Part shown: positions 46,748 to 58,500 of the stretch, one piece after another
Position numbering within the stretch: position 1 is the first letter of the stretch
Layout: every line of letters starts with the position of its first letter
Source of the DNA: Anniella stebbinsi
Taxonomy: Eukaryota; Chordata; Lepidosauria; Squamata; Anniellidae
Assembly: GCA_029215795.1 (NCBI GenBank)
Contig: JARDYH010000001.1
Span: 400,557,154 to 400,621,153, forward strand
Reading direction: 5' to 3'
Length of the DNA: 64,000 nucleotides
Notes under the pieces: model-generated
What the model was told of the DNA's origin: nothing
What the model saw: the letters and a program-made list of their open reading frames with translations, nothing else
Databases searched by the model: none
Program-made: the position numbers and the translations under genes

Positions 46748-46949
46748 CGACTATTAACATCAAGAAACAGAGTAAGCAAATAGCATCAATGATGAGAAAG
46801 AAGATGAGGAGGATGGGCAGCTGGTGACAATGGCGGTGAGCAGGTAGACCTGCTGAGGAAGCGGGGCCATTGAGGGGGTCTTGCCCAAGAGGCCTCCAGA
46901 ACCTGGAGCCAGCAGTACCTTTCCTCCCTGCTCTGAATTCTGCTATGGT

Positions 46950-47460
46950 TGCCTATTTATTTATTTATTTATTTATTGCATTTCTATACTGCCCAATAGC
47001 CAAAGCTCTCTGGGCGGTTTACAAGAATTAAAACCATTCAAAACCATTCAAAATACAAAACAACGACAGTATAAAAATACAATAGAAGAACACAAGCAGG
47101 ATAAAACCAAGCAGCCATGCAAAAATTAATACCAATTTAAAATACAGGTTTAAAACAGCAAAGTTAAAAATCAAACTGATAAACTGTTAAAATACTGAGA
47201 AAATAAAAAGGCCTATCACCAGGCCTCTAAAGGAGTATAATGTAGGTGCCAGGCAGAATTCTCTAGGAAGCTCATTCCACAGCCGGGGTGGCTCAGCAGA
47301 GAAGGCTCTCCTCCTGGTAGCCACCTGCCTACATCTCCTACTGTGCCCCAAAAAGGGAGGAGTGATTTGGGTGCTATGAGGAAACTGAAAGGCATCCCAA
47401 ACTTGAGAGGCAGGGGTGACATTGCTTTCCTTTAGCAAGTTAGTCCTCCTCACACATGCC
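46950..47460 (-). mobile_element. LINE 3' end (L2/CR1-like), antisense
   Basis: (TTTA)n, TATACTGCCCAATAGCCAAAG, then the reversed C-terminal coding part with AFSAEPPRLWNELPREF on the minus strand. Confidence 0.8.
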
Positions 47461-47822
47461 AACCTGTAAGCCCATCGGCCACGCCACCTCTCTTCCTCCC
47501 TGGCGCATGTGGGTGGCTTTCCAAACACATTTTGCTATTGTTCACTGTCGTGTTTCTAAAAGGGCAAATGCTCCCATTAATCCCGGCTGTGTCTTAAAAG
47601 GCACGGTGAAAAGGTGTGCCTGCTTCCAAGAGAGATCCGTGTCTGCAAAGTAGTTCCTGGATTCTCGGCATGGGCGGGTTCCCCCCCCCCGCCCACCCCT
47701 TAGAAGAAGGCACCGGTTGGAAATCCTTTGTGTTGTAACAAGGATGCCATAACGAAGAAAGTGGCCTGCATGGCTTGCAGAACCGAAGGGAGGAGGCACT
47801 CTCCGCAATGGCTCGAATGTTG

Positions 47823-48142
47823 TAGGGTGACCAGATAAAATCCAGGTCAGGGCTCATGTAACTTTAACAGTTGTAGAGAAAAGGGGATTTCAGCCAGTGT
47901 TATTTGTATGCAATTAGTTCTTGGTGATATTCCCTCTTCATCACAACTGTTAAAGTTGCAGCAGCCCTGCCTTCTTTTGTATATGGTCACTCAAGTATAG
48001 TGCCTGCACCTTTAACTGTTGTGATGAAGAGGGAATTTCACCAGGAACTAATTGCATACAAATGACACTGGCTGAAATTCCCTTTTCTCTACAACTGTTA
48101 AAGTTACATGAGCCCTGACCTGGATTTTATCTGGTCACCCTA
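47823..48142. mobile_element. TAGGGTGACC MITE, 320-bp two-unit copy
   Basis: Perfect 8-bp flank GAATGTTG. Confidence 0.9.
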
Positions 48143-50336
48143 GAATGTTGATGTCCCTCTTCTGAAAAGAGAGACTCATTCCAGAATCAGTCTGAGAAAC
48201 ACGTATTAAGGGGAAACGTCGGCCATGTCTACACCATCCATTTATCCCGGGGTCAGCTCAAGGTTGTCCCCGTTCATCCATATGACACACAGGGGAACCC
48301 AGGGTCAACCGGAAGGAGCATAGATGTAGATGAACCCATAGAAGCAGTGGTGGCAACATTTTTGAAACTTGCATGTTTTAAAGAAACATCAACAGAGGAG
48401 TCTGCATAGACGTACAATGTGTAAGGGTGTGTATACTCAGATAAAATGATACAACTCTCCTCCATCATATTCAAGGGCAGCAGGCGGGTGGCCCTGTGTC
48501 CTCTTTTATCCTTTGTATCTAGAGATGAAAGGATCTGGCCATTTCCCCCTTCTTCTTGAATTCTGACATGTTCTCCAGTTTTAAAGTTTGCATTAAAATT
48601 CATAGGCATTTTTGTACACATTTCTCCTCATACCTGCATTTTTTTTTAAAAAAAAATCATCTTTGCCTTATGCACGTTTTTGCAAGCACATTTCTTAATA
48701 TAATGCAGTTGCCCCAATAGGCTCGTTTTTGTAGACATTTTCGAATGGAGAACCCCATTGCAACATCCGGAGAAGTGCACATTTTGAAGGATTAATGAGT
48801 TTTGCTTGTATTGTGTTTCAAAAGTGTGCAAACAAGGTAAGTTCACATCAAAATGTGAATGGAACGAATTTCTCCTCCACACTTGCACCTCTGTTATCTT
48901 TTGCGTAACGGCACCATCTGCTGGTGGTAGAAACATCTTAAAATTGAAGTCAGAGATACAGAAATGGGTAAGCTAATGCATTGTAAGGTGCCAACTTGGT
49001 GTAGGTAGCAAAATTGTTCTTTTTTAATGGTTTGGAAAAAGGGTAACTTTCCAGTGCACACTGCATGGAACGTATGCAAAGATGATGCATAAAATATATA
49101 CAAAATTAAACAACGTTGCATGGATTTCTTTGCATATTTCATATTCGTATGGATGCAAGTCAAAGATTTCATCACAGTAAGGATCTGATTTGGTATAAAT
49201 ATAATAAAATATGGAATTTCCACTATGGAGCTCAGTATGATTCCCAGACAGTCTCTTATCACGGCACGGCGGAGTTCCAAACCTCCTTAGTTTTAGCAAT
49301 TCTGCTGCATTATGTGGCCTCAGACCAGACTGGGGTTCTTTAAAAGACTGCTTGCTCCATTCTGAACTAGCAGCAGTTTCTATAAACTCTCCAAAGGATG
49401 CTCGATACAGAGCACTTTATCATGGGCAATTGTCACGTAGGCAAGGCCCCCAGTCACCCAGGAGAGGGTGCAGTTTACACACCATGAAAAACTGGGGAAA
49501 GATACACTTTGACAGGTGCCCATCTATATTTAAAAGCACAGGAACCATTTCGAAGAGATGTTGACATACAAGGAAGGGAGATTTGTCTCTTTGAGGAGAA
49601 GAAGAAGGTGAAGAATATTGTCAGATTCTGGCGGCAAAAATATAAATATCTGACCCTTTGCGTTATCTCCAGATCTCCATGGCAAACAGCACAGATGGAC
49701 TCTCCTTTGACCTGGAAAGGAATCAATTTTATAAGAGCAACTGAATAGCTTCCTTGAGGGTTTAAATGGAGGGTATTAACCTCTCCCCCTTCTCTCTTGT
49801 TTGTTTGTTAAGGGGTCACAAGACTTAGTTTGACATAATGCCAAATGAGACCATTTTGCTTCCGGGGACATAATCTCTCAGTGCTATTTTGGCAACAATC
49901 CTTGTTCATTACAGCATTTGGTGACCTGCTTTCCATTCTTGTGTAATGTGTTTTCACAGTGGATTTACTCCTGGCTTTTCTCCTATGTAAACCAAATTAG
50001 CCACTTTAAGTAAATCCAGGCTTTTGTTGAGTAATAGCTTCCTCATTTAGCATTTATGGTATTGTGATGATGGATGGCTACTAACTACTTGGTTGGGTGG
50101 CTGCTTCCCAGCTCTAAAGAAGCAGGTTGGCACTTGGAGCAGAACCTGTGAAGGAGGAAAAAGTCTGAGTAGTTGTTGCAAACTGGCAACAAGGAACTGA
50201 GCTGTGTATCCAAAGGCTGTTTTCTTCTGGAAGGTTTGATGCCACATTGCAGGTAAATCTTGTCTTTCTGAGCACCTCTCTGTTTCCCTATTCTCAATGT
50301 GTACATTTCCAGATACATAGATATTACAAAAACATC
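48143..50336. other. Unassigned intergenic DNA
   Basis: A short foldback-like segment lies at 48220-48320 (CATGTCTACACCATCCA). The rest, including 49000-50040, shows no repeat family or exon I can support. Confidence 0.25.
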
Positions 50337-50344
50337 ATATTTTC

Positions 50345-51600
50345 TAGGACTATGCACGGACCCCCCAAATCAGATTGGGACCCGGATTGGGACCTCCAAT
50401 TTTGTTCCGGATTGGATTGGAACAAGATCGGAGGTTCCCTGGATCAGATTGGACCCGATCCCAATCCCAAAGTCGGATGTCCGATTTTCGAATCGGTCGC
50501 CATTTTCGTCATAGGCTTGCATTGGGGGAAAGAAAGCTTTCCCCCAATGCAAGTCTATGGGGAAAAATGGTGGTGGTGGGGTGAGTGGGGGCCTACCTCC
50601 CCCCTCCCTGTCCCTCCCCCCTCACGCTTCTTACCTGCTGGGGCCGTCCACTGATGTCCGCTGGCGCCCATGGGCGCCAGCGTACAGCCACGGCAAGTAA
50701 GCCCTTTCCTCCCCCTTGTGCTCCTTACCTGCTGGGGCTGTCCACTTCCTTCACCTGCCGTAGATCTACTGAGAACTAGGCTTCGCGGCCTAGTCCTCAG
50801 TAGAGCACCAGGTAATCACCTGGCACTCTGCTGAGAACTAGGCCGTGAAGCCTAGTTCTCAGTAGATCTATGGCAGGTGAAGGAAGCGGACACCCTGGCA
50901 GGTAAGTGGGGGCCCTCCCTCCTCCCCCCTCATGCTCTTTATCTCCTGGGGCCATCTGCTTCCATCCACTGCCGCCGTGGGCACCCACAGATGGTAGGGG
51001 ACCGCCCTGGCAGGTAAGCATCCTCCCCCTTGCGCTCCTTACCTGCCAGGGTGTCCGCTTCCTTCAGCTGCCGTAGATCTACTGAGAACTAGGCCGTGAA
51101 GCCTGGTTCTCAGTAGATCTATGGCAGCTGAAGGAAGCGGACGCCCCGGCAGGTAAGTGGGGGCCCCTCCTCCCCCCTCATGCTCCTTACTTCCCAGGGC
51201 CATCCGCTTCCATCTGCTGCCACCGCGGGTGCCCGTGGGTGGCAGTGGACGGCCCCAGCAGGTAACCCCCCCCACTGTCCTTACCTGCCTGAGCCATCTG
51301 CTGTAGATGGCCCTGGCAGGTAAGCCCCCTCCTCCCCCTTGTGCTCCTTACTTACCAGGGCCATCCACTGCCGTCCGCTGGCGCCCGGGGGTGCCAGCGG
51401 ATGGCCCCGGCTGGAAGGAGCGCGAGGGGGAGGAGGAGGTCCGATCCTCCGATCTTATCTGAACCGGATCGGGTCCTTTCGGACCGGTTCGGATGAGATC
51501 GGATGATCCAGAAGCCGGGATTGGAATTGGATAATTTGATCTGATTTTGGTTGGATCGGCTCCGGATTGTGGATCGGACCCAATCCGATGCACGCCCCTA
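50345..51600. mobile_element. TAGGGNTGTGCACGG hAT-like foldback element, copy 3
   Basis: 1256 bp, ends TAGGACTATGCACGG and GATGCACGCCCCTA, perfect 8-bp flank ATATTTTC. Several successive hairpins are built on TAGATCTACTGAGAACTAGG and its complement, separated by GCAGGTAAGT / CTTACCTGC blocks. Confidence 0.9.
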
Positions 51601-51608
51601 ATATTTTC

Positions 51609-54100
51609 ATCTGTGAAATGTTGAAGGTACACACTGGCAATTTACCATGGGTTCGCTCAGGTAGATTCAGCAACTAGAGTGCAAGATGGGAAGCAAGGCC
51701 CACTCCATCACTCAGCTGAGAGAGTAGCAAATGTGTTCTTCGCTCCCTGAGCTGTTTCCATCCTGACTGGTCAGTATAAGGACTCTTATGGAACGTTAAG
51801 AACTGATACGCAAATCTGCTTGTTTTCCTCTTCCCTCCTCTTCCTGATTTTCTTTTTGTGCCATGTCTTTCAGAGCAGTTAGTGGGAGCCTTTACATTGG
51901 TTGCCATGACATGCCTTCTTCCCAACATCTGTTACCTAGTAGTAATGGTCTTTATTTATCCTCTGCCACACTCCCATCCACCATTTTGGGCCACGTTTCC
52001 TGTCTCCAGCCCTTTGGACCAATGATTGCTGCCTTTGATTGACCCATAGCTGCTCTGAACCCCACTGAGAAAGAGTGGCAGCTTGTGAGCCACCACAAAA
52101 GAGGAAACCCATCACTGAAAAAGAGGACAAAAGAGGGGAGCAATTTGTATACATTTTGAATAAGCTAATTTATATGTATACATGCAAAGTTAGAAATAAT
52201 AATTATAATTTAAATAGATATATAGTTCATCTCGCCATAATAGGGAAGACGGTGGCCAGGTGACCTGTGTGCCTGCTGTCCAGGTGCTGTGGATAGGCAA
52301 GTTCAAGGCCCAGTGCTGTATTCTGATGATTATCTTTCAACTAGACATGGACCTTCAAATGGAGGATGCCTTCAAATAGAGGTCAGTCATCTGGCAACCC
52401 ATCAAATAGAGGCCTGTCCTCTGTAAAAGAGGACACATGGCCACCATAGCCACATTGCCCTTCCCAACTTGGGGTCATATTTCTTCTCTCTGACTCTTCA
52501 GATCCATGCTCGCTTCTTTCGGTGGACCCGTAGCTGGGCTCTGACAGGTGGATGCATCCACGACTGCTCGATGACTTCTTTGTTGTTGGCTGTGAACTAA
52601 GTGGTGACAGAGCATAATGGCATTGTGGAATTTGCTCTCACGCCAGCTTTCCCATGTGTCCCTACTCCTGGCTCCTCCCCATGACACACACACACACACA
52701 CACCAGGTAAAAATCAGAAGTTGACAACTCTAGTTCCAGGATGAATGGAACAGAGAACCAGAGCCAGCTTTCCTGTACTAATAGGCCTCTGACACTAGCC
52801 TAAAACACAACTGCCCAAGGGGATATGCTGGCATCCTCGTGGAAGGGACATTTCCCCCTTCTAGTGTCTTCATTTGCGGTCAACTGCTAATGCAAATGCA
52901 CTCTCTTTGGCAGTCATCCAGGGTATCTTGTCCATGCACTTCCCAAGATCTGCTCTGATTCGCCCAAGGTTTGCCTGGTCATTAGTCCATCATTAAAGCA
53001 CAACGAGACCTTGCTAATGGGTTTCCACTGTTCCAGTACACTGTCAAGAGCTTCTTGCCAGGTTCTGCTCTTTCCGTGGCTGTGACTGATGCAGCATCAT
53101 GAGAGGTTGCAGGGCTCTAATCTGTAGCAGGGAATGTTCAAAGGGAACCGGAGCCTTTCTTCTGCGCGCTTTCCCATGCAATAATCACCCCAGCTTTCCC
53201 CCGAGCTGGCAAAGTGCAGGATTACTTGAGCGCTTTCGTTTACTATTGGCAAAATGATGTTTTAAGATTTTGCTGGCTCCCTGGTGTCCTGTTGGCAAGA
53301 TGGTGGTAAATCTTGAGAATCCTTGTGACCCTGTTTAGCTCTAGGCCAAAGACTGTTGCCACTGTCATAGATGGGGAGCTGCATTTAAAATATACACTCG
53401 TGTGGGTTCTATGGGTCTTAATTAGAATAAACTTGCAACAACAAAAAATATAACTTGAACAAAATATGTCTTTAGTAAACATTAATTTACCAAAAAAAAC
53501 CCCAAAAAAACCACACCACAATTTGCCCTTTTATGTCCAAACGACAACAACAAAAATAGAGATATTTTGCTTGAAGCCCAGTCCCACGTGTTTCTGTATT
53601 TCCAAGTCCTGGATATTTTGGAAGTTCTTTGTGTAACTTTAATTTCTCAAGGCAATCCTCAATCAGTATTTCAACATAATAGTTCAAAGTATTAGCCCTG
53701 CAATAATATAATTAGGACAAATATCAAGGATACAAAAAAAATGATTCCCCATCCCTTAAAATTCCACTGTACAAAATTAACAGTTCAATTTACCTTATAC
53801 ATGATGACAAGAGCTTATAATTAAAGAGAAATCTTCCAAATTCAGCTTCCAGCAGAACCAACAAACTCTCCCTTTTTTAGTTCTCTCTTCTCTAGCTCTT
53901 CCTCTGAGTGAGGATTCCTCCCAAGGGACCAAACCATTTGCTCCATAGGGGTTACACATTCTCTGCTTGATGGATGAAAAGTGCTAATTTCTGGGCAGAG
54001 GTGGCCCTGCCGTGATGTTGGCAGGTAGATGCTGTGGTCCAGGCTCAAGCTGAAAAATAGCAGCTGTGAACCTGAAGGGCCAGAGAGAGGCAATGTTATA
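51609..54100. other. Unassigned intergenic DNA
   Basis: A short (CA)n at 52684-52704 and A-runs near 53500. No gene is recognised. Confidence 0.25.
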
Positions 54101-54119
54101 GAAGACAGGGTAGCAGTCA

Positions 54120-54440
54120 ACAAGCCTTGTGGCCAAGTAGGGATTTGAACCCAGATCTCCGCCATCCTAGTCCAACATCCTAACCCATCCTTCGTGGCTG
54201 GGAATGATAGGGGTTGCAGTGCAACATATCTGGAGGAGACCAGGTTAGGATGATCACAATGGCCATTGATAGACCTCTCATTTGCCATGGACTTGTCTTT
54301 TTACAAATCTCTAAGTTGGTGGCTGTCTCCACATCTTATAGCAGGAAGTTCCATATATTATGTGCTGTATGAAGCTATTTCTTCTGTCTGTTTAGAACCT
54401 GCTGCCAATTAATTGCACCTGAGGATGCTCAGTATTTTCA
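54120..54440 (-). mobile_element. SINE and CR1-like LINE fragments, antisense
   Basis: 54135-54190 is a reversed tRNA-SINE (GGGATTTGAACCCAGATCTC). 54230-54440 resembles the antisense CR1-like sequence of 20873-21400. Confidence 0.5.
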
Positions 54441-54483
54441 ACAGTATATGAATACATGGTTTTCATTTGTGAAGCTTGCCCAG

Positions 54484-54487
<4 letters not shown>

Positions 54488-54529
<42 letters not shown>
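54488..54529. repeat. (CT)n(CA)n microsatellite
   Basis: About 13 CT units followed by about 8 CA units. Confidence 0.95.
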
Positions 54530-54706
54530 TGTCAATCTCATTTTCAGAGAAAAAAACTTGCACTTCAGCTTCTATTGGTGGTGAGGATCCCATGGCAACC
54601 CCATTTCCCCCCCCCTCTAGGATATTTTCCTTGAAGCAGAACATGTTGGTTTAAATATAGCTTGATAGTCACCTGACATTTTATGTGCTTAAGGTTTTCA
54701 TTGCTG

Positions 54707-54708
<2 letters not shown>

Positions 54709-54740
<32 letters not shown>
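54709..54740. repeat. (GT)n microsatellite
   Basis: 16 GT units. Confidence 0.95.
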
Positions 54741-54742
<2 letters not shown>

Positions 54743-55780
54743 ACGCCCAGAGTCTGGAATACATTTAATGCCTCTTCTCTGCTGATGCTTTTGTCACTGA
54801 TTATCTTCTACGCGAGAAAGGACTTGACTTCTCATTCTTGATTTCTCGGCAACTCAAGGACTGCAGTAAATACCAGGTACCTCTTGCTCCCAGCTGGGAT
54901 TATTCCCACTTTTCCGTGTGTCCAAAAGGTCTGATGCTAAGTGGGTGAGATGATTGCATTCCTGGAGACAAATGTCTGTTGGTTAAAATGAACAGAAGAG
55001 CTTCTGTGTTTTGCAGCAATTTTTTATCAACCCAAAGGAGAAAGTGGGACACAGAGAGAGGCACCTGGGGGCCGAAGGCTTGATCCAGCTCCTAAGACAC
55101 TGCCCATCTGTTCCTCTGCATCGTGCCAGTTCCTGAGGTTCTCCTTCCTCTTATTAAGAAAGGGGCTTATGGTGGAAGTCTGTAACATTTCCCCAGCATC
55201 CAAACCACAATGGGCTCTGGTCTTTCCGCTTGGCTAGCACACCTCTGGGCCAATTTCCTGGTAGAAGGAAGGAATGCTTGAGAGCCCAGAGAGAGGGAGT
55301 AGCACTCTGCTCTCTCCGGTGCTCTATCCACCTTGGGCAACATGCTGGCTAGACAACATGTACTCAGAAACCAAATGATTTCGGGGGCATGGCCACACCC
55401 CCAATGTCATTTGGCCCATTTGACCCCAAGTTAGTTGGCCACTCCTGTGGTAAGCCATGGTGTGTCTTGTTGAAATCTGGCCAGTTCTTGCATCCAAAAC
55501 CAACCCCAGAAACAAACTATGGTTGAGCCAGCTTATTAAGTTAGGCTTGTTCAAACCGTGGCTTGTCATGGCTTATCCCTGGCTTGTTTGTGCTGCTGTA
55601 TGCCCTGAAACAATGGTTCCTAGCAAGAGCAGTGTGAAAACAAAGGTGCTCTGAAGGACAGGAGAGAAAGAATCCAGACGTAGGGAAAACAAGCCATGGT
55701 TTGTTTTCTCATCTGCAGGACAATTCATGGCTAAAGCCAAAACAAACAAACAAACAAACACACAGTTAACATATAACATG
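54741..55780. other. Unassigned intergenic DNA
   Basis: Repeated GGCTTGT/AAGCCATGG-like motifs near 55450-55700 suggest an old foldback element, family unknown. Confidence 0.25.
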
Positions 55781-56100
55781 TAGGGTGACCAGATAAAATC
55801 CAGGTCAGGGCTCCTGTAACTTTAACAGTTGTAGAGAAAAGGGAATTTCAGCCAGTGTCATTTGTATGCAATTAGTTCCTGGTGATATTCCCTCTTCATC
55901 ACAACAGTTAAAGGTGCAGGCACTATACTAGAGTGACCATATACAAAAGAAGGCAGGGCCCCTGCAACTTTAACAGTTGTGATGAAGAGGGAATTTCACC
56001 AGGAACTAATTGCATACAAACGACTCTGGTTGAAATTCCCTTTTCTCTACAACTGTTAAAGTTACATGAGCCCTGACCTGGATTTTATGTGGTCACTCTG
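55781..56100. mobile_element. TAGGGTGACC MITE, 320-bp copy with inverted core
   Basis: Same arms as the other 320-bp copies, but the 50-bp core (55916-55965) is in reverse orientation. The flanks ATAACATG / CTCCAGAG do not match. Confidence 0.85.
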
Positions 56101-56690
56101 CTCCAGAGAAACTCTGAAATGCTAAAGCCTCTGATCATTACCATCTCGCAAAAGCTGCAGGTGGAACTCCGTATGGAGCTCTCCCTATTTCATCCTGACT
56201 GTCTAAGAAAGAGAAAAGAAAGGAACTCTTTCTGAAGTAATGACAAAACTTCAGGCCCTCAGCTCCAAGAAAAAGGGATTACAATGAAGAGGGGAAGGGA
56301 GGAAAGAGAGGTGAGTCATCAATGTGGCATGAAGCATTGTGGGATTTAACAGTCAGCCTTAGCACCGGTTTTCGTAGGAAAAGAGGTCTTATTTTTAGCA
56401 ATCACTATTGGGGATGTCAAAAAAGTTGGCTGGTGGAAGACGAGATGAAAAGGATATTCCCCCTCCCCCCATACAAAAGGCGCACACCTGCTTCGCAATT
56501 CACTGGTGTCAACTTTTATATTCATTCATTTCCATAACACCACTCGAACATACTCCTGGCTCTGCCATTTGATATTTGAAAGCTGGAAGTAAGTTTCTAA
56601 CAAGTTAACTATTCAATTCTCTGAAAATATTAACTTTTTAGATTTACCATTGTCCCCTGCAAAAAAAAAAAAAAAAGAGGAGGGGGTTAA
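56101..56690. other. Unassigned intergenic DNA
   Basis: Nothing recognised apart from a 15-A run near 56661. Confidence 0.25.
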
Positions 56691-56694
56691 TAAA

Positions 56695-57010
56695 AATATT
56701 TCTGGGCCGAGTTCTTCCAAGGCAGCTTTCAACAATAAAATAAACCACACACATACATGCATAATCAAAGGAAGGCTAGAAGAAAACAAGTAGGTTTTCG
56801 GAGCCTTCCTAAAAGCCTATGATGTTGAGGCCTGGCAGACCCCAGATGGCAACCCTTCCAGAGGTGTGGGGCCACTGCAGAAAAGTCCCTCTGTTGTGTA
56901 CTTGCCCACCTAACTGCCCTCAAAAGTGGGCAAGTAAGAAAGTCCCCATTGCTGATCTTAAAGTGAGGGCAGGGTGAAGGCAGTCCTTCAATTAATTTGG
57001 TCCCAAATCG
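56695..57010 (-). mobile_element. LINE 3' region, antisense
   Basis: Reversed 3' UTR and C-terminal coding remnants (CTTCCTAAAAGCCTATGATG, CCCTTCCAGAGGTGTGGGGC, AAGGCAGTCCTTCAATTA). Confidence 0.6.
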
Positions 57011-57599
57011 AATTCTTCTTTCATCTTTTTTTGTGGATGCTGAACAAGAGACCAGATCTGTAGTGTTTTGAGTGTGTCTGCTGTAGGACTTATTTTTCCT
57101 GATGAAGTCCCATATATCATGGATGTTTCCCCTTCATTTTATGGCAACTGAACTTCTCATGTCCCTAAGCAGGCTCCTAGTCAAAAAGAAAAACAAAATA
57201 TGTGGTGGTGGTAAAGGCCTCAGGGTATAGTGTGCTCAGGGGTAAGTCAATACAAAGAGCAAAAGCTTAAAAGTGATAGAAGTATTTCAGGGAAAAAGCT
57301 GTGTCCCATTTTTCCACCAGTGATAATCAAAGTGAATTCCAAATTGCAACAACACAGTAACAACAACCCTCAGTGTGCTTTGGACCACATGTGTAGGTAG
57401 CATCAAACCCTTATAGCAGTCGGCCTGCACTTTAAAATAATCTGCTGATCCTTTGGAGGTCAGGTAGATGTCAGCCAGGGAGAGAGTCTTTTAGCTATGG
57501 CACCAGTTAAGGAATGCCTTTCCCAGGTAGGCTTGCCTTACACCAATATTATTATTTTTTAAACACCAGGCAAAAACCTTTTAACTCATCTGCACATTT

Positions 57600-58180
57600 A
57601 GAGTATTATTATTGTGTCCCTCTTGCCCCTTGCTTTATTTGAAGGCAATAAAGAGTTCTGCCATGGAATCCACAGAGCTTTATTCAGGCAATAAACATCT
57701 CCCAGCTGAAGGCAGTCTAAAAGTTCTAGGGGACTTGTTCTCCAGGCAACATTATGCAGAGTAAGCGAACCAGTTGTTCTTTCAAGGAAACGGAAAACCC
57801 GTTTCTTTCAGTACGCCTTAACTTGGGAGACTGGTTCTGACCAAGCTTTCCAAGCAATCACCCGGGCCGACCTCCTCTGCCCTTCCTTTGACCCAGTCCA
57901 ACTTTCTCTCCTACGGAATTTCACATCCACCAGGCTTTCCACACCCTCCTCCTCGGAAGAAGCCTGATTCTCAGCTTGGTGATGGTTTACACCATCAGAG
58001 ATAAGAGCTGGCGAAAGTTCATTCGCAGTTGGGGAAGAGCCCATGGAAGCCAACTCTCCCACTCCCGTTACAGGCTGGGACGTCTCTTGTGCCCTCTCTT
58101 CGGCCTCAGAATCTGACTCTGAATTATCGTCTGAAAATCCTTCTCCTGCCCAAGGGGAACAGGTTTAGACACAACACCTG
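57600..58180 (-). mobile_element. Retroelement remnant, class uncertain
   Basis: On the minus strand, acidic/serine-rich coding-like sequence (EEEGVESLVDVKFRRRESW) runs to a stop. It is followed by GCCTGAATAAAGCTCTGTGG and a second AATAAAG near 57645. It could be an LTR-element end; not resolved. Confidence 0.35.
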
Positions 58181-58184
58181 TATC

Positions 58185-58500
58185 CATAAGGTGGTTCCCG
58201 AATATGGAATTACCTCCCAACTGAGGACTACCTGGCACCAACATTGTCATCCTTTTGGTGCCAGGTTAAAATGGTCCTCTACTCCCAGGCATATGATGAG
58301 GCATCTATGTCAGTCATCCAACCAGGTCTGTTATTTTATTGAAACTGTTTTTAGCTATCTAAATTGTTTTAAATTTTGGATATTTAATTTTTTATGCTAC
58401 ATTTTTAATGGTTTATTTTATTGCCTTATGAACTGTTGTAAACTGCCCAGAGATCTTTGGCTATTGGGTGGTATAGAAATGAAATAAATAAATAAAATGC
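58185..58500 (+). mobile_element. LINE 3' end, sense
   Basis: GGTGCCAGGTTAAAATGGTCC, GTAAACTGCCCAGAGATCTT, GGGTGGTATAGAAATG and (AAAT)n. Confidence 0.7.

Larger units (their letters stand above)
46358..46770. mobile_element. Penelope-like element insertion with inverted terminal arms
   Basis: 413-bp insertion flanked by the perfect 14-bp repeat AGTAAGCAAATAGC (46344-46357 and 46771-46784). Inside, arms 46453-46597 and 46629-46773 are inverted copies, identical at 142 of 145 positions, around a 31-bp spacer. Each arm holds CTGACGA and CGAAACGTC, the hammerhead core known from Penelope-like retroelements. No protein remains. The right arm runs 3 bp into the target repeat. Confidence 0.75.
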
